A stretch of 36,308 nucleotides of DNA from JALZAH01 sp051000755 (lineage in GTDB: Bacteria > Actinomycetota > Acidimicrobiia > Acidimicrobiales > Palsa-688): NCBI GenBank assembly GCA_051000755.1, contig JBPCNZ010000066.1, positions 1 through 36,308 on the forward strand. The letters run 5' to 3'. A program made the position numbers and the translations under genes. Position 1 is the stretch's first letter, and each line of letters starts with the position of its first letter. The notes beneath the pieces are model-generated. The model made no database searches, was not told the origin of the DNA, and saw only the letters and a program-made list of their open reading frames with translations. Shown here in pieces: positions 1 to 8,569 of the stretch.

Positions 1-2
1 AC

Positions 3-173
3 GGCGTATGGCTGTTCGTCGACTGGCTCGAATTCAGTGGAGCAAAGCTGGATCCCGGCGACTCACAGCAGGTAGCGGCCACGGCTGCCGTCGAACTCGA
101 AGCCAGCCGTCGAGACCCCTACCGCCAACTCAGTCGCGTCTTTCATCTGGTGGGACGCAAAGGTCCGAGCTGA
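3..173 (+). CDS. C-terminal end of an unrecognised protein (5' partial)
   Basis: An open frame enters from the left edge and stops at TGA 171-173, giving 56 residues. It begins GVWLFVDWLEFSGAKL and ends LVGRKGPS. The codons look like those of the neighbouring real genes, and the reading is more protein-like than the arginine- and serine-rich alternatives in the other frames. I recognise no family. It is followed by about 90 bp before the CoA-transferase gene on the same strand. A coding region is likely, but the function is unknown. Confidence 0.55.
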   Translation, partial: GVWLFVDWLEFSGAKLDPGDSQQVAATAAVELEASRRDPYRQLSRVFHLVGRKGPS

Positions 174-263
174 CGGGGCCAGCAGCAGCCAAGTGCTGAG
201 GTAGGCCCGGTGAAACGGACCTGACCGAAAAAGGGGCCCTGACCAGCTACTACGCTGCCCGTC

Positions 264-1283
264 ATGACGAAACCGCTGGCGGGTGTCCGGGTGGTCGAAG
301 CCGCCAGCTACGTGAGCATCCCTTTCGCGTCGTTGGCCCTGGCCGATCTGGGTGCGGACGTGATCAAGGTCGAACCGCCCGGGGGTGACCCGTTCCGCCG
401 CTTCGGGATGCGCCACCAGGGTCAGGGCGTCTCGTGGCTGGCCACCAACGCCAACAAGCGCTCCACGGTGATCGACCTCAAGACCGAGGCGGGCGTCGCC
501 CGCCTCCATGACCTGCTGGCCGGCGCCGATGTGCTCATGACCAACTGGCGCCCGTCGGTCGCCTCCCGCCTGGGTCTGGAGCCGGCCTCGGTGCGGGCCC
601 GCTTCCCGAGGCTCGTGTGGGTCCGCCTGTCCGGCTACGGCCAGAACGGCCCCCAGGCCGAACTGCCGGCCTTCGACGCCATCGTCCAGGCCCGTTCCGG
701 CCTGGCCATGAACAACGGCGACGAGCCCCGCCTCCTGCCCGGCTACGTCGCCGACAAGCTGTCGGCCATGTTCGCCGCCCAAGCAGCCATGGCCGCGCTG
801 GTAAGCCGGGCCACGAGCGGAGCGGGCGCCGTCGTGGACCTGGCCATGATCGACGCCCTGGCCTACTTCGACGGGCCCGATCTGCTGGCCGGCAAGGCCC
901 TGCTCGACGGCCCCGACCACGACGTCATCGGCCATCTGGGGGACATGCACCCGCTTCGCACCGAGGACGGCTGGCTGCTGGTCAGCCCGGTGAGCGGGCG
1001 GCAGCTGAAGCGGGCCCTGGAGGCCGCCGGCCGCCCTGATGCCGTGGCCGACCTCCGGGCCCTCGGCGAGCAGGTCTTCGCCGCCGCCGATGTGCCCGCC
1101 AGCGCGGTGTTGAGCGTCGACGAGCACCTGGCCGACAGCCAACTGGCCCACAACGCCACCTTCGAGGTCACCGACCAGCCGGTGCTGGGCCGGGTCCGCA
1201 AGGTGCGCCATCCAGCCCTGTTCGACGGGGCCCCGGCGGAGACGGCGGCCCTCCCTGCGCCGTTGCTCGACGGGAGCGAATGA
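264..1283 (+). CDS. CaiB/BaiF class III CoA-transferase family protein
   Basis: The 339-residue product starts with the family signature GVRVVEAASYVSIPFASLAL followed by LADLGADVIKVEPPGGDPFR, the nucleotide-fold entry of class III CoA-transferases. A segment FDAIVQARSGL near residues 138-148 fits the region of the catalytic aspartate that forms the acyl-CoA anhydride in formyl-CoA transferase, and AMIDALAYF follows near 193. Such enzymes move CoA between organic acids. Members usually have about 360-430 residues, so this one is slightly short at the C-terminus. It lies 47 bp upstream of a quinone oxidoreductase-like gene on the same strand, which suggests a small catabolic operon. The actual acid substrate cannot be read from the sequence. 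Confidence 0.9.
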   Translation: MTKPLAGVRVVEAASYVSIPFASLALADLGADVIKVEPPGGDPFRRFGMRHQGQGVSWLATNANKRSTVIDLKTEAGVARLHDLLAGADVLMTNWRPSVASRLGLEPASVRARFPRLVWVRLSGYGQNGPQAELPAFDAIVQARSGLAMNNGDEPRLLPGYVADKLSAMFAAQAAMAALVSRATSGAGAVVDLAMIDALAYFDGPDLLAGKALLDGPDHDVIGHLGDMHPLRTEDGWLLVSPVSGRQLKRALEAAGRPDAVADLRALGEQVFAAADVPASAVLSVDEHLADSQLAHNATFEVTDQPVLGRVRKVRHPALFDGAPAETAALPAPLLDGSE

Positions 1284-1330
1284 ACCGCTAGCTTCACCCG
1301 GACGTCCCACCCGAACGAGGAGACCGTCCC

Positions 1331-2296
1331 ATGCGCGCTGTCCACGTCACCCGCCTCGACGGCCCCGCCAGCCTGGAGATCGCCGACATCGACGAACCGT
1401 CCGGGGGCGACGACAAGGTCGTCATCGACGTCAAGGCGGCAGGCGTGGCGTGGCCCGATCTGCTCCAGACCCGGGGCCTCTATCAGATCAAGCCGATGTT
1501 GCCCTTCTCGCCGGGTACGGAACTGGCCGGAACGGTCCGGTCCGCGCCGGCCGCCTCGGGACTGAGCGAGGGGGCACGGGTCGTGGCCTTCACCCTGACC
1601 GGCGCCTGGCAGGAGACGGTGGCCCTCCCCGTCCAACAGGTCATCCCCCTCCCCGACAACGTCTCATGGAACGTGGGGGCCGGATTCCTCCTCAACTACC
1701 TCACCGTGCACTTCGCCCTGAAACGGCGGGGCGGGCTGCGCGCCGGAGAGACCGTCCTCATCCACGGCGCCACCGGAGGCGTCGGGGAGGCCGCGGTGCG
1801 GCTGGGCGCACTGTGGGGGGCGCGAACCCTGGCGGTGGTGTCGACCGAGGCCAAGGCGGACGCAGCCCGGGCCGCGGGCGCCTCGGAGGTCGTGGCGGTC
1901 GACGGTTTCAAGGACCGAGCCAGAGAGCTCACCGGCGGCCGGGGCGTCGACATCGTCGTCGACCCGGTCGGTGGGGATCGCTTCACCGACAGCCTCCGAT
2001 CCCTGGCCGGCGAGGGGCGCATGCTGGTCATCGGCTTCACCGGGGGGGAGATCCCGACCGTCAAGGTCAACCGGCTTCTGCTCAACAACATCTCGGTTGT
2101 CGGCGTGGCATGGGGTGAGTTCGTCGCCCACCACCCCACCTACCTGCACGAACAGGCCAACGAGCTGTTGGCCGCCCTGGCCAACGGCAGCCTCGTCATC
2201 CAGGACGGACCCGAGTATCCGCTCGAGGGGGCGGCCGACGTCCTCACCTCCATGGACGAACGTCGGCTGATCGGCAAGGCGGTCCTGGTCCCGTAG
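1331..2296 (+). CDS. zinc-less MDR-family NADPH:quinone oxidoreductase-like protein
   Basis: The 321-residue product has the medium-chain dehydrogenase/reductase layout. An N-terminal GroES-like domain includes AGVAWPDLLQTRGLY and PFSPGTELAG. A Rossmann domain follows with ILIHGATGGVGEAAVRLG-type dinucleotide binding near residues 143-160. The cysteines and histidines that bind catalytic zinc in alcohol dehydrogenases are absent, which places it with the quinone oxidoreductase/enoyl reductase group. The ATG is preceded by a GAGGAG ribosome site at a suitable distance. It probably reduces a quinone or an alpha,beta-unsaturated carbonyl with NADPH. The link to the CoA-transferase upstream is inferred from spacing only. 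Confidence 0.88.
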   Translation: MRAVHVTRLDGPASLEIADIDEPSGGDDKVVIDVKAAGVAWPDLLQTRGLYQIKPMLPFSPGTELAGTVRSAPAASGLSEGARVVAFTLTGAWQETVALPVQQVIPLPDNVSWNVGAGFLLNYLTVHFALKRRGGLRAGETVLIHGATGGVGEAAVRLGALWGARTLAVVSTEAKADAARAAGASEVVAVDGFKDRARELTGGRGVDIVVDPVGGDRFTDSLRSLAGEGRMLVIGFTGGEIPTVKVNRLLLNNISVVGVAWGEFVAHHPTYLHEQANELLAALANGSLVIQDGPEYPLEGAADVLTSMDERRLIGKAVLVP

Positions 2297-2490
2297 GCGC
2301 CCGGTATGCGCGCCGCTGGTGGTCGGCGACCACGCAGAGTAGCGATGCGTTCGGAAAATGGACCCTCGTTGATGAAGAAACGGGAAACTAGAGACCGCCC
2401 GATGTCGTTGGCGGACGTCTGCACAGTACGGTGACGTCCTGAGCGGGTGGCTTTGGGCCACCGCTTGATCTTTTCCACCACGAGGAACTC

Positions 2491-3795
2491 ATGGCGTCTC
2501 CAGCTCACCGGAAGAACACCGAGTCATTGCTCGCTCGATTCCGCGCGACCTCCCTGGGCGTCGGCGTCGCGGCCGTGGCTATCGTCGCCCTGGCTGTCGC
2601 CGGTACCGCCTATGCCGTCGAGCACTCGGGCTCGCACGGGGGCACGACCACGGCCGGGTCCTCGGGCGGGGGTGGCAAGGCGGCGACGACCACGGCACCG
2701 ATTCCGCCGCTGTCCGTGGTGTCCATCGCCCCGGCCACGGCGGCCACCAACGTGGTCTCCAACGCCCCCATCCAGATCCAGTTCTCCGAGCCCCTGAAGG
2801 CCGACGCGGCCCGCCCCACCCTCAGCCCTGACGTGGCCGGCACGTGGAGCGTGCAGGGCTCGACCATGACCTTCCAGCCCCAAGGCGGCTACCTCCCCTA
2901 CTCCAGCGAGCAGGTCACGGTGCCGACGACCACTGCGGGGACGGTAGGCAAGAAGGTGACGACGCTCGCCGCGCCCTACCAGGCGTCTTTCACCGTCGCC
3001 GCCGGCTCCACGCTCCGCGTCCAGCAGATCCTGTCCGAGTTGAACTACATGCCCTTGCAGTTCGTCGCCACCACTCCCCCCCCACCTCCGTCGACGGCGG
3101 CCCCCTCGACCATGCCCGCTCCGGGCCCGGCGGCGTCGACCACGACCGTCGCCCCGGTGGCACCGACGGCGGCATCCACGTTGGCCGCTGAGGCCACGGC
3201 CTCCAACGCTGTCACCGTCATCCCGGAGAACGGCGCGCTGACGTGGCGATTCCCCAACACCCCCAGCTCACTGTCGGCCCTTTGGAGCCAGGGCACTGCC
3301 AACACCATCGACAGGGGCGCCATCATGCAGTTCGAGTTCGATCACAACATGAAGATGGACGGCCAGGCCGGGCCCAAGGTGTGGGCGGCGTTGGCCTCCG
3401 CTCTCGCCGCTCGCCAAGCCGACGCTCGGCCCTACAACTACCTGATCGCCAGCGAGAGCTCGCCCGAGTCCTTGTCAGTGTGGTCTGACGGCAAGATCGT
3501 CTACACCTCTCCCGCCAACACCGGCGTCGCCGGCGCACCGACGGCCAAGGGGACGTTCCCCGTCTTCGACCGCTATGCCTCGACGACGATGTCGGGCCAC
3601 AACCCTGACGGCAGCACTTACCACGATCCCGGTATCCCCTACGTGGCCTACTTCAACGGCGGTGACGCGGTACACGGCTTCACTCGGGGCAGCTACGGGT
3701 CGCCGCAGAGCGTCGGCTGTGTGGAGCTGCCCATCGGCAACGCCAAGGTCGTCTACGGGATGGACCCCTACGGGACCCTCGTCACCGTCGAGTAG
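2491..3795 (+). CDS. L,D-transpeptidase (YkuD domain) with N-terminal membrane segment
   Basis: The 434-residue protein has a hydrophobic segment at about residues 19-44, so it is exported or membrane-anchored. A Big/Ig-like domain follows at about 70-160, then a Pro/Thr/Ser-rich linker, and a YkuD catalytic domain fills the last 110 residues. The catalytic region has His395-Gly and a Cys410 in SVGCVELP, matching the HG...S-x-GC core of cysteine L,D-transpeptidases that make 3-3 cross-links in peptidoglycan. The usual histidine of SHGC is Val, and the usual Arg or Asn after the Cys-Val is Glu. The 194-bp upstream gap contains a GC hairpin at 2446-2462. The family assignment is firm, while the altered motif leaves catalytic rate and specificity open. 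Confidence 0.9.
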   Translation: MASPAHRKNTESLLARFRATSLGVGVAAVAIVALAVAGTAYAVEHSGSHGGTTTAGSSGGGGKAATTTAPIPPLSVVSIAPATAATNVVSNAPIQIQFSEPLKADAARPTLSPDVAGTWSVQGSTMTFQPQGGYLPYSSEQVTVPTTTAGTVGKKVTTLAAPYQASFTVAAGSTLRVQQILSELNYMPLQFVATTPPPPPSTAAPSTMPAPGPAASTTTVAPVAPTAASTLAAEATASNAVTVIPENGALTWRFPNTPSSLSALWSQGTANTIDRGAIMQFEFDHNMKMDGQAGPKVWAALASALAARQADARPYNYLIASESSPESLSVWSDGKIVYTSPANTGVAGAPTAKGTFPVFDRYASTTMSGHNPDGSTYHDPGIPYVAYFNGGDAVHGFTRGSYGSPQSVGCVELPIGNAKVVYGMDPYGTLVTVE

Positions 3796-3828
3796 CACCC
3801 CGGAGGACGGCAGTACCATCGTGGTGTC

Positions 3829-4713
3829 ATGACAGAGCGCGCCCCGGTCACCGAAGCCCGCCGACCGGGAGCGGCCCTGATCAAAGTGCCGCCCTCGCCA
3901 CCCGTCGAGGACCCGACCGTGGCGTCACCCCGCATGAGCGACGTCGATGAGTGGGGGCGTTCGGAACGGACCAGGGCGTTGCTGCGGCGGGTCTATGACC
4001 CGGTGTACCGTCACTGGTTCCGGGCCGAGTGGGAAGGTCTCGAGAACATCCCCACCGACGGCGGTGCCCTGCTGGTGGCCAACCACGCCGGGGCCGTCCC
4101 CGCCGACGCCCCGGTGATCATGCACGGCATCGAGACCGAGCTGTCCCGGCCGGTGTACGGCCTGGCTGACTACTTCTTCCGCTCCCTCCCCGCCGTGGGG
4201 ACCATGTGGGCCCGGGGGGGCGGCGTGGCCGCTCACCCCGACAACGCCTACCGCCTGGTGCGCGAGCAGCGCCAGCTGGCCCTGGTGTTCCCCGAGGGGA
4301 CCAAGGCCACCGGGAAGCTGTACAAGGACCGCTACAAGCTGCGACGGTTCGGCCGGGGAGGCTTCGTCGAGATCGCCATGCGGGCCGGCGCCCCGGTGGT
4401 CCCCATCGTCGTGGTCGGAGCGGAGGAAGCCATGCCCACCGTCGCCAAGTCTCCGACCCTGGCCAAGCTGCTCAAGGTCCCCTATGTCCCCCTCACGGCC
4501 AACATGTTGCTCCTCGGCCCGTTCGGTCTCCTCGGGTACTTTCCGGCCAAGTTCAAGCTCCGGGTCCTCGAGCCGGTGCACTTCGATGTCCCGCCTGACC
4601 AGGAGCACTACTCGAGGAGCGCCGTCTTCGACGCCGCCGAGAGCATCCGCCACAGCATGCAAGAGAACCTCTACGACATGCTGCGCCACCGTCGCAGCGT
4701 CTGGTTCGGGTGA
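3829..4713 (+). CDS. lysophospholipid acyltransferase-like protein (PlsC/LPLAT superfamily)
   Basis: The 294-residue protein carries the acyltransferase block NHAGAVPADA at residues 85-94, with His86 and Asp93 as the expected catalytic pair. The H-x6-D spacing is typical of the MGAT/DGAT-like LPLAT branch rather than the H-x4-D of classical PlsC. VFPEGTKATG near 152-161 is the glycerophosphate-binding FPEG motif. It most likely transfers an acyl chain to a glycerolipid at the inner face of the membrane. Its stop overlaps the start of the epimerase-like gene (GTGATG), which indicates translational coupling. The acceptor lipid is not determined. Confidence 0.87.
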   Translation: MTERAPVTEARRPGAALIKVPPSPPVEDPTVASPRMSDVDEWGRSERTRALLRRVYDPVYRHWFRAEWEGLENIPTDGGALLVANHAGAVPADAPVIMHGIETELSRPVYGLADYFFRSLPAVGTMWARGGGVAAHPDNAYRLVREQRQLALVFPEGTKATGKLYKDRYKLRRFGRGGFVEIAMRAGAPVVPIVVVGAEEAMPTVAKSPTLAKLLKVPYVPLTANMLLLGPFGLLGYFPAKFKLRVLEPVHFDVPPDQEHYSRSAVFDAAESIRHSMQENLYDMLRHRRSVWFG

Positions 4714-5747
4714 TGGGCCGACGGGTCCTGATCACCGGACTGGCATCGTTCTGGGGGGGCCGGGTGGCCCGCGCCCTCGAAGCCCACCGCGACGTCGACG
4801 TCATCGTCGGACTCGACACCAAGGAACCGACCGTCGCCCTCGAGCGGACCGAGTTCGTCAGGGCCGATGAGAACTACTCGATCCTGTCCCGTTTGGCCCG
4901 GGCCACCAAGGTGGATACCGTCATCCACGCCGCCCTCGTCGTCGACTCCACCCACATGGTCGACCGAAGGATCCACGAGAACAACGTCATCGGTACCATG
5001 AACCTGCTGGCGGCGGTGACCGGCAACTCGGCCGTGACGTCGCTGGTGGTCAAGTCGTCGACGCTGGTCTACGGCGCGGCGCGCGCCGACCCCACCTGGT
5101 TCTCGGAGAACAGCAGGCGCACCTCCCCGGCCAAGACCAGGATCGAGCGGTCCCTGCTCGAGGTGGAGAGCTATGTGCGCGACTTCGCCCGCGAGTCACC
5201 CGGCACCAGTGTCACCCTCCTGCGCTTCGCCAACGTGCTGGGCGGCGAGATCATCACCCCCCTGAGCACCGCCCTCGGCCTCCCGCTGGTGCCGAAGATC
5301 GTCGGCTTCGACCCCCAGATGCAGTTCGTCGAGGAGCATGACGTCGTCCGGGCCATCGTCTTCGCCGTCGACTCGGCGATCCGAGGTACCTACAACGTGG
5401 CCGGAGACGGACGTCTGCCGTGGTCGGAGGTGCTGGCCATCACCGGCAAGCGGCCCCTGCCGCTGCCCCCGCTGTTCACCGCCCAGGCCGTGGAACCGTT
5501 CGCCCGGGTCGGCATCGTCGACCTTCCCCCCGAGGTCCTCGATCTCCTCCGCTTCGGCCGGGGCGTCGACAACCGTTTGTTCAAGGCGGCCGGGTTCGTG
5601 TACCGCTTCGATACCGCCGGCGCCGTCAACCAGCTGGCTGAGGTCAACCGTCTCCGGGGCGCCGTCGGTCCCAAGCCCGGCTACCGCTACGAGAGCGACG
5701 TGGAGACGTTCTTCCGCCACTCCCCCGCCGTCGTCCACGAGGCTTGA
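4713..5747 (+). CDS. NAD-dependent epimerase/dehydratase-like protein (extended SDR)
   Basis: The 344-residue product begins MGRRVLITGLASFWGGRVAR, an N-terminal Rossmann fold with a GxxxxxG-type loop. VDTVIHAALVVDS follows near residue 70 and a VKSSTLVYG strand near 115, all as in extended SDR enzymes. The usual YxxxK catalytic pair is not clear: after VYGAA the expected site reads SPAKTRIERSLLEVE, with a lysine but no tyrosine four residues before it. It may be a sugar-nucleotide or sterol-type SDR with an altered active site, or a non-catalytic binder. The ATG at 4713 shares bases with the acyltransferase stop; a GTG three bases earlier is the alternative start. Confidence 0.85.
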   Translation: MGRRVLITGLASFWGGRVARALEAHRDVDVIVGLDTKEPTVALERTEFVRADENYSILSRLARATKVDTVIHAALVVDSTHMVDRRIHENNVIGTMNLLAAVTGNSAVTSLVVKSSTLVYGAARADPTWFSENSRRTSPAKTRIERSLLEVESYVRDFARESPGTSVTLLRFANVLGGEIITPLSTALGLPLVPKIVGFDPQMQFVEEHDVVRAIVFAVDSAIRGTYNVAGDGRLPWSEVLAITGKRPLPLPPLFTAQAVEPFARVGIVDLPPEVLDLLRFGRGVDNRLFKAAGFVYRFDTAGAVNQLAEVNRLRGAVGPKPGYRYESDVETFFRHSPAVVHEA

Positions 5748-5751
5748 TCCG

Positions 5752-6393
5752 TCAGGAAAGGGGGCCGTCGAGGCTCAGCCAGGTCCTGACGTAGTGCTCG
5801 CGTCGCTCCGCCCATTCCTCGGCGGTGATGGCGTAGCGGACATGGTCCTCCCAGACCCCGTCGATCTCCAGGTAGCGCAACGCCGTTCCCTCGTCGCGCA
5901 TCCCGACCTTGGCCGCCACCCGATGGCTGGCGGTGTTGCGAGGGATGATCGATGCCTGCAGCCGGTGCAGGGCCAGGTCCTCGAAGGCGAACCGGCAGAC
6001 GGCGACGACGGCTTCGGGCGTGTAGCCGTGGCCGGCCGCAGCCTCGTCGATCCAGTAGCCGACGTAGGCGTTCTGGAAGGGTCCCCGCTGGACCGACGAG
6101 AGGTTGATCTCGCCGACGAAGAGTCGCCCCTCGATGAAGATCCCGAAGCCGTACCCCGTCCCCAGTTGGCGCTCCCTCTCCCGGGCCCCGCACCTAGCGG
6201 CGAAGATCCGCCGGTCCTCGGTCGGGTCGGGCTGACCGGGCAGCGGTCGTGGCTCCCACTTGACCAACCAGTCCCGGGCCCGGATCCTCACCTCCCGCCA
6301 TGCCTCGAAGTCGGACGCGATCAGCGGGCGCAACAGGATGCGCTGGCCCCGCAGTTCAAGATTGCCCTGCCGGGTGGCGCTCCCCCAGGTCAT
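5752..6393 (-). CDS. GNAT acetyltransferase, RimJ/RimL-like
   Basis: The 213-residue protein fits the RimJ/RimL branch of N-acetyltransferases. It has LELRGQRILLRPLIASDFEA near the N-terminus, YVGYWIDEAAAGHGYTPEA as the strand and acetyl-CoA pyrophosphate loop, and ASIIPRNTASHRVAAKVGM as the conserved asparagine-containing helix. RimJ and RimL acetylate N-termini of ribosomal proteins, but many relatives act on other amines or antibiotics, so the substrate is unknown. I chose the ATG at 6393 because longer versions would run into the upstream aminotransferase, which stops at 6428. It faces the epimerase-like gene tail to tail with a 4-bp gap. Confidence 0.87.
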   Translation of the reverse strand: MTWGSATRQGNLELRGQRILLRPLIASDFEAWREVRIRARDWLVKWEPRPLPGQPDPTEDRRIFAARCGARERERQLGTGYGFGIFIEGRLFVGEINLSSVQRGPFQNAYVGYWIDEAAAGHGYTPEAVVAVCRFAFEDLALHRLQASIIPRNTASHRVAAKVGMRDEGTALRYLEIDGVWEDHVRYAITAEEWAERREHYVRTWLSLDGPLS

Positions 6394-6427
6394 CGTCGTG
6401 CTGACCCCGCGGCGACGGACCCGGCGG

Positions 6428-7507
6428 TCATCGCCCGAGGATCTCGGCCAGGGCGGCGAGGAGGAGGGTGACGTTTCGGGGCCGGGCCCCGTGGCCCATG
6501 ACCCCGATCCGCCAGGCCTTACCGGCCCACGGGCCGGCTCCCGAGCCGATCTCGATGCCGTAGGTCTCGAGCAGGGTCCGTCGCACCGAGACGTCATCCA
6601 CGCCGTCCGGGATCCACACCGTGGTCAGCTCGGGCAGGCGGTGCTCCGCAGCCACGCACAGCTCCAGGCCGAGCTTGACCAGGCCGTCTTGGAGGGCCTG
6701 ACCGCACCTCTGATGGCGGCTCCAGGACGCTTCGAGGCCTTCGTCCAGCACGACGCCGAGGCCGGCGTGGAGGGAGGCGATCATGGCAACCGGGGCGGTG
6801 TGGTGGTACCGGCGGGTAGCTCCGGAGGTGTAGTCACCGATCATGCCCAGGTCCAGGTACCAGCTCCGGGGCCGCTCGATGCGTCGTTCCCACGCCCGGG
6901 CGCCGAGCGTGAGCGGGGCCAGACCGGGTGCCACGCCGAGGCACTTCTGGGTCCCGCTGTAGGCCACATCGACACCCCAGTCGTCAATGGCCACAGGGAT
7001 GCCCCCGAGCGAGGTCACGCAGTCGGCCAGCACCAGGGCGTCACCCTTGCCGGCGGCGACGGCTGCGACATCGTTGCGCACGCCGGTGCTGGTCTCGGCG
7101 TGGACCAGGGCGATGAGCTTCGGATCGGGGTGGGCTCCGAGCACGGCGGCGGGATCGAGAGGCTGGCCCCACGGCGCCTCCACCGCGACCACGTCGGCGC
7201 CGCAGCGCTCGGCCACATCGCACATGCGCTGACCGAACAGGCCGTTGACCCCGATGACGACCACGTCGCCGGGGCCGACCAGGTTGACGAACGCGGCCTC
7301 CATGCCTGCCGAGCCGGTACCGGAGATCGGGAGGGTGAGGGCGTTGTCTGTGCCCCACACCGCCCTCAGGCGGTCACAGGTCTCGTCGAGGATCGTCAGG
7401 AACACCGGGTCGAGGTGGCCGAGGAGTGGCCGGCTGAGCGCCTCGGTGGCCTCGGGATAGGGCATGGAGGGTCCGGGACCCATGAGGATGCGATCGACGA
7501 CAGGCAT
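6428..7507 (-). CDS. class V PLP aminotransferase, alanine-glyoxylate/serine-pyruvate type
   Basis: The 359-residue protein opens with MGPGPSMPYPEATEALSRPL and then LPISGTGSAGMEAAFVNLV, both characteristic of alanine-glyoxylate/serine-glyoxylate aminotransferases. HAETSTGVRND and LADCVTSLGGIP supply phosphate and ring contacts. YSGTQKCLGVAPG carries the pyridoxal-phosphate lysine near residue 188. It should transfer an amino group to glyoxylate or pyruvate in the cytoplasm. I chose the ATG at 7507 because a good -10 hexamer lies six bases upstream, which leaves no room for a ribosome site. A TTG at 7522 is the less likely start. The exact substrate pair is uncertain. Confidence 0.92.
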   Translation of the reverse strand: MPVVDRILMGPGPSMPYPEATEALSRPLLGHLDPVFLTILDETCDRLRAVWGTDNALTLPISGTGSAGMEAAFVNLVGPGDVVVIGVNGLFGQRMCDVAERCGADVVAVEAPWGQPLDPAAVLGAHPDPKLIALVHAETSTGVRNDVAAVAAGKGDALVLADCVTSLGGIPVAIDDWGVDVAYSGTQKCLGVAPGLAPLTLGARAWERRIERPRSWYLDLGMIGDYTSGATRRYHHTAPVAMIASLHAGLGVVLDEGLEASWSRHQRCGQALQDGLVKLGLELCVAAEHRLPELTTVWIPDGVDDVSVRRTLLETYGIEIGSGAGPWAGKAWRIGVMGHGARPRNVTLLLAALAEILGR

Positions 7508-7513
7508 TGCTCG

Positions 7514-7543
7514 ATCGTACAAACACGGACCCGGCTCCGTCAG
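7514..7543 (-). promoter_or_regulatory. probable leaderless promoter of the aminotransferase gene
   Basis: Read on the minus strand, CTGACG (7543-7538) and TACGAT (7519-7514) are separated by 18 bp. The -10 ends six bases before the ATG at 7507, so transcription would begin at or next to the start codon. No Shine-Dalgarno sequence is present. Leaderless mRNAs are common in actinobacteria. Confidence 0.5.
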
Positions 7544-7585
7544 AACGGTTGTGGTGTGGTGGCCGGCGGCGGGCGGCCGGGGACG

Positions 7586-8569
7586 CTAGGGATGCGACGG
7601 AGGCGCCGGCCGTAGAGACATCGCCAGGCCGTCGAGGATGTCCGACTCCGACACGAGGCACCGGCCCGCGCCCGTCAATGCCATCAGCTCGGCCAGGACG
7701 ATCGCCCCGCCGACGATGACGTCCGCCCGCTCGGCCTCCATACCTCTTCGCCGCCGCCGCTGCTCGACGGTCTCGGCGGCCAGGCCGGCCAGCAGCTGGT
7801 CGACGGTGCCCTTGTCCAGCCACGCATGGTGGACCCGGTCCCGGTCGTAGACGTCCAGCCCCTGCTGGAGGCGGGTCATGGCGGAGACGGTCCCGGCCAG
7901 GCCGATGAAGGTAGCCGGCCGGGCCAGGGCCGGGACGGCCTCCAGGGCCCCGCGGACCAACGCGGTGACGGCCGATCGGGCCGCTTCGACCTCATCTGGC
8001 CCGGGGGGATCGGAGGGCAGGTAGGTCTCGGTGAGTTGGACGCATCCCACGTCGAGGGAGCGGACGCCGGCCACGCTGAAGCGGTCGGCCCCCGGCTCAG
8101 CCGACGGGCCGGCTACCAGTTCGGTGGAGCCCCCACCGATGTCGGCGACGAGGAACGGACCCAGGTCGGCGTCGAGGTCTGCGGTAGCGCCCGAGAACGA
8201 CAGCCGGCCCTCCTCGTCACCGGTAAGCAGCTCGGGTACCGATCCAACGGCCGCCTCGACGGCGGCGAAGAAGTCCGCCCGGTTGCTGGCGTCACGGGCG
8301 GCCGACGTGGCGGTGATCCGCACCCGGCGGACACCCAGGTCATCCATGAGCCGGCGGTACCCGAGCAGCACTCCGATCGTGCGATCCACCGCCTCTTGGG
8401 CCAGCCGGCCGGTCGCAGCCACGCCCTGGCCCAGTCGGGTGATCTCCATGCGGCGCGTCACCGTCTCCCCGTCGGCACCGACGATCAGCAGGCGGGTGGA
8501 GTTGGTCCCACAGTCGACGGCCGCCACCGCCGCTCGGTCGCCCGTCACTGCGGCCTGGTCGGCCGTCAC
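7586..8569 (-). CDS. ppx: Ppx/GppA exopolyphosphatase family protein
   Basis: The 327-residue product has the ASKHA-fold phosphate loops of the family: VAAVDCGTNSTRLLIV near the N-terminus, LVADIGGGSTELVAG in the middle, and FIGLAGTVSAMTRLQQ later. These enzymes hydrolyse polyphosphate or the pppGpp 5' phosphate in the cytoplasm. It is the short form, without the C-terminal HD domain of E. coli Ppx, as in mycobacterial Ppx homologues. I chose the GTG at 8569 because GGGGAGGCG precedes it and its GTGA overlaps the DUF501 stop, giving coupled translation. It is the last gene of the eno-ftsB-DUF501-ppx series. Confidence 0.92.
   Translation of the reverse strand: MTADQAAVTGDRAAVAAVDCGTNSTRLLIVGADGETVTRRMEITRLGQGVAATGRLAQEAVDRTIGVLLGYRRLMDDLGVRRVRITATSAARDASNRADFFAAVEAAVGSVPELLTGDEEGRLSFSGATADLDADLGPFLVADIGGGSTELVAGPSAEPGADRFSVAGVRSLDVGCVQLTETYLPSDPPGPDEVEAARSAVTALVRGALEAVPALARPATFIGLAGTVSAMTRLQQGLDVYDRDRVHHAWLDKGTVDQLLAGLAAETVEQRRRRRGMEAERADVIVGGAIVLAELMALTGAGRCLVSESDILDGLAMSLRPAPPSHP

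Noticed and set aside
63..1310. A 415-codon minus-strand frame opposite the CoA-transferase.
   Set aside because: It is antisense to a clear CaiB/BaiF protein and has no protein-like motif.
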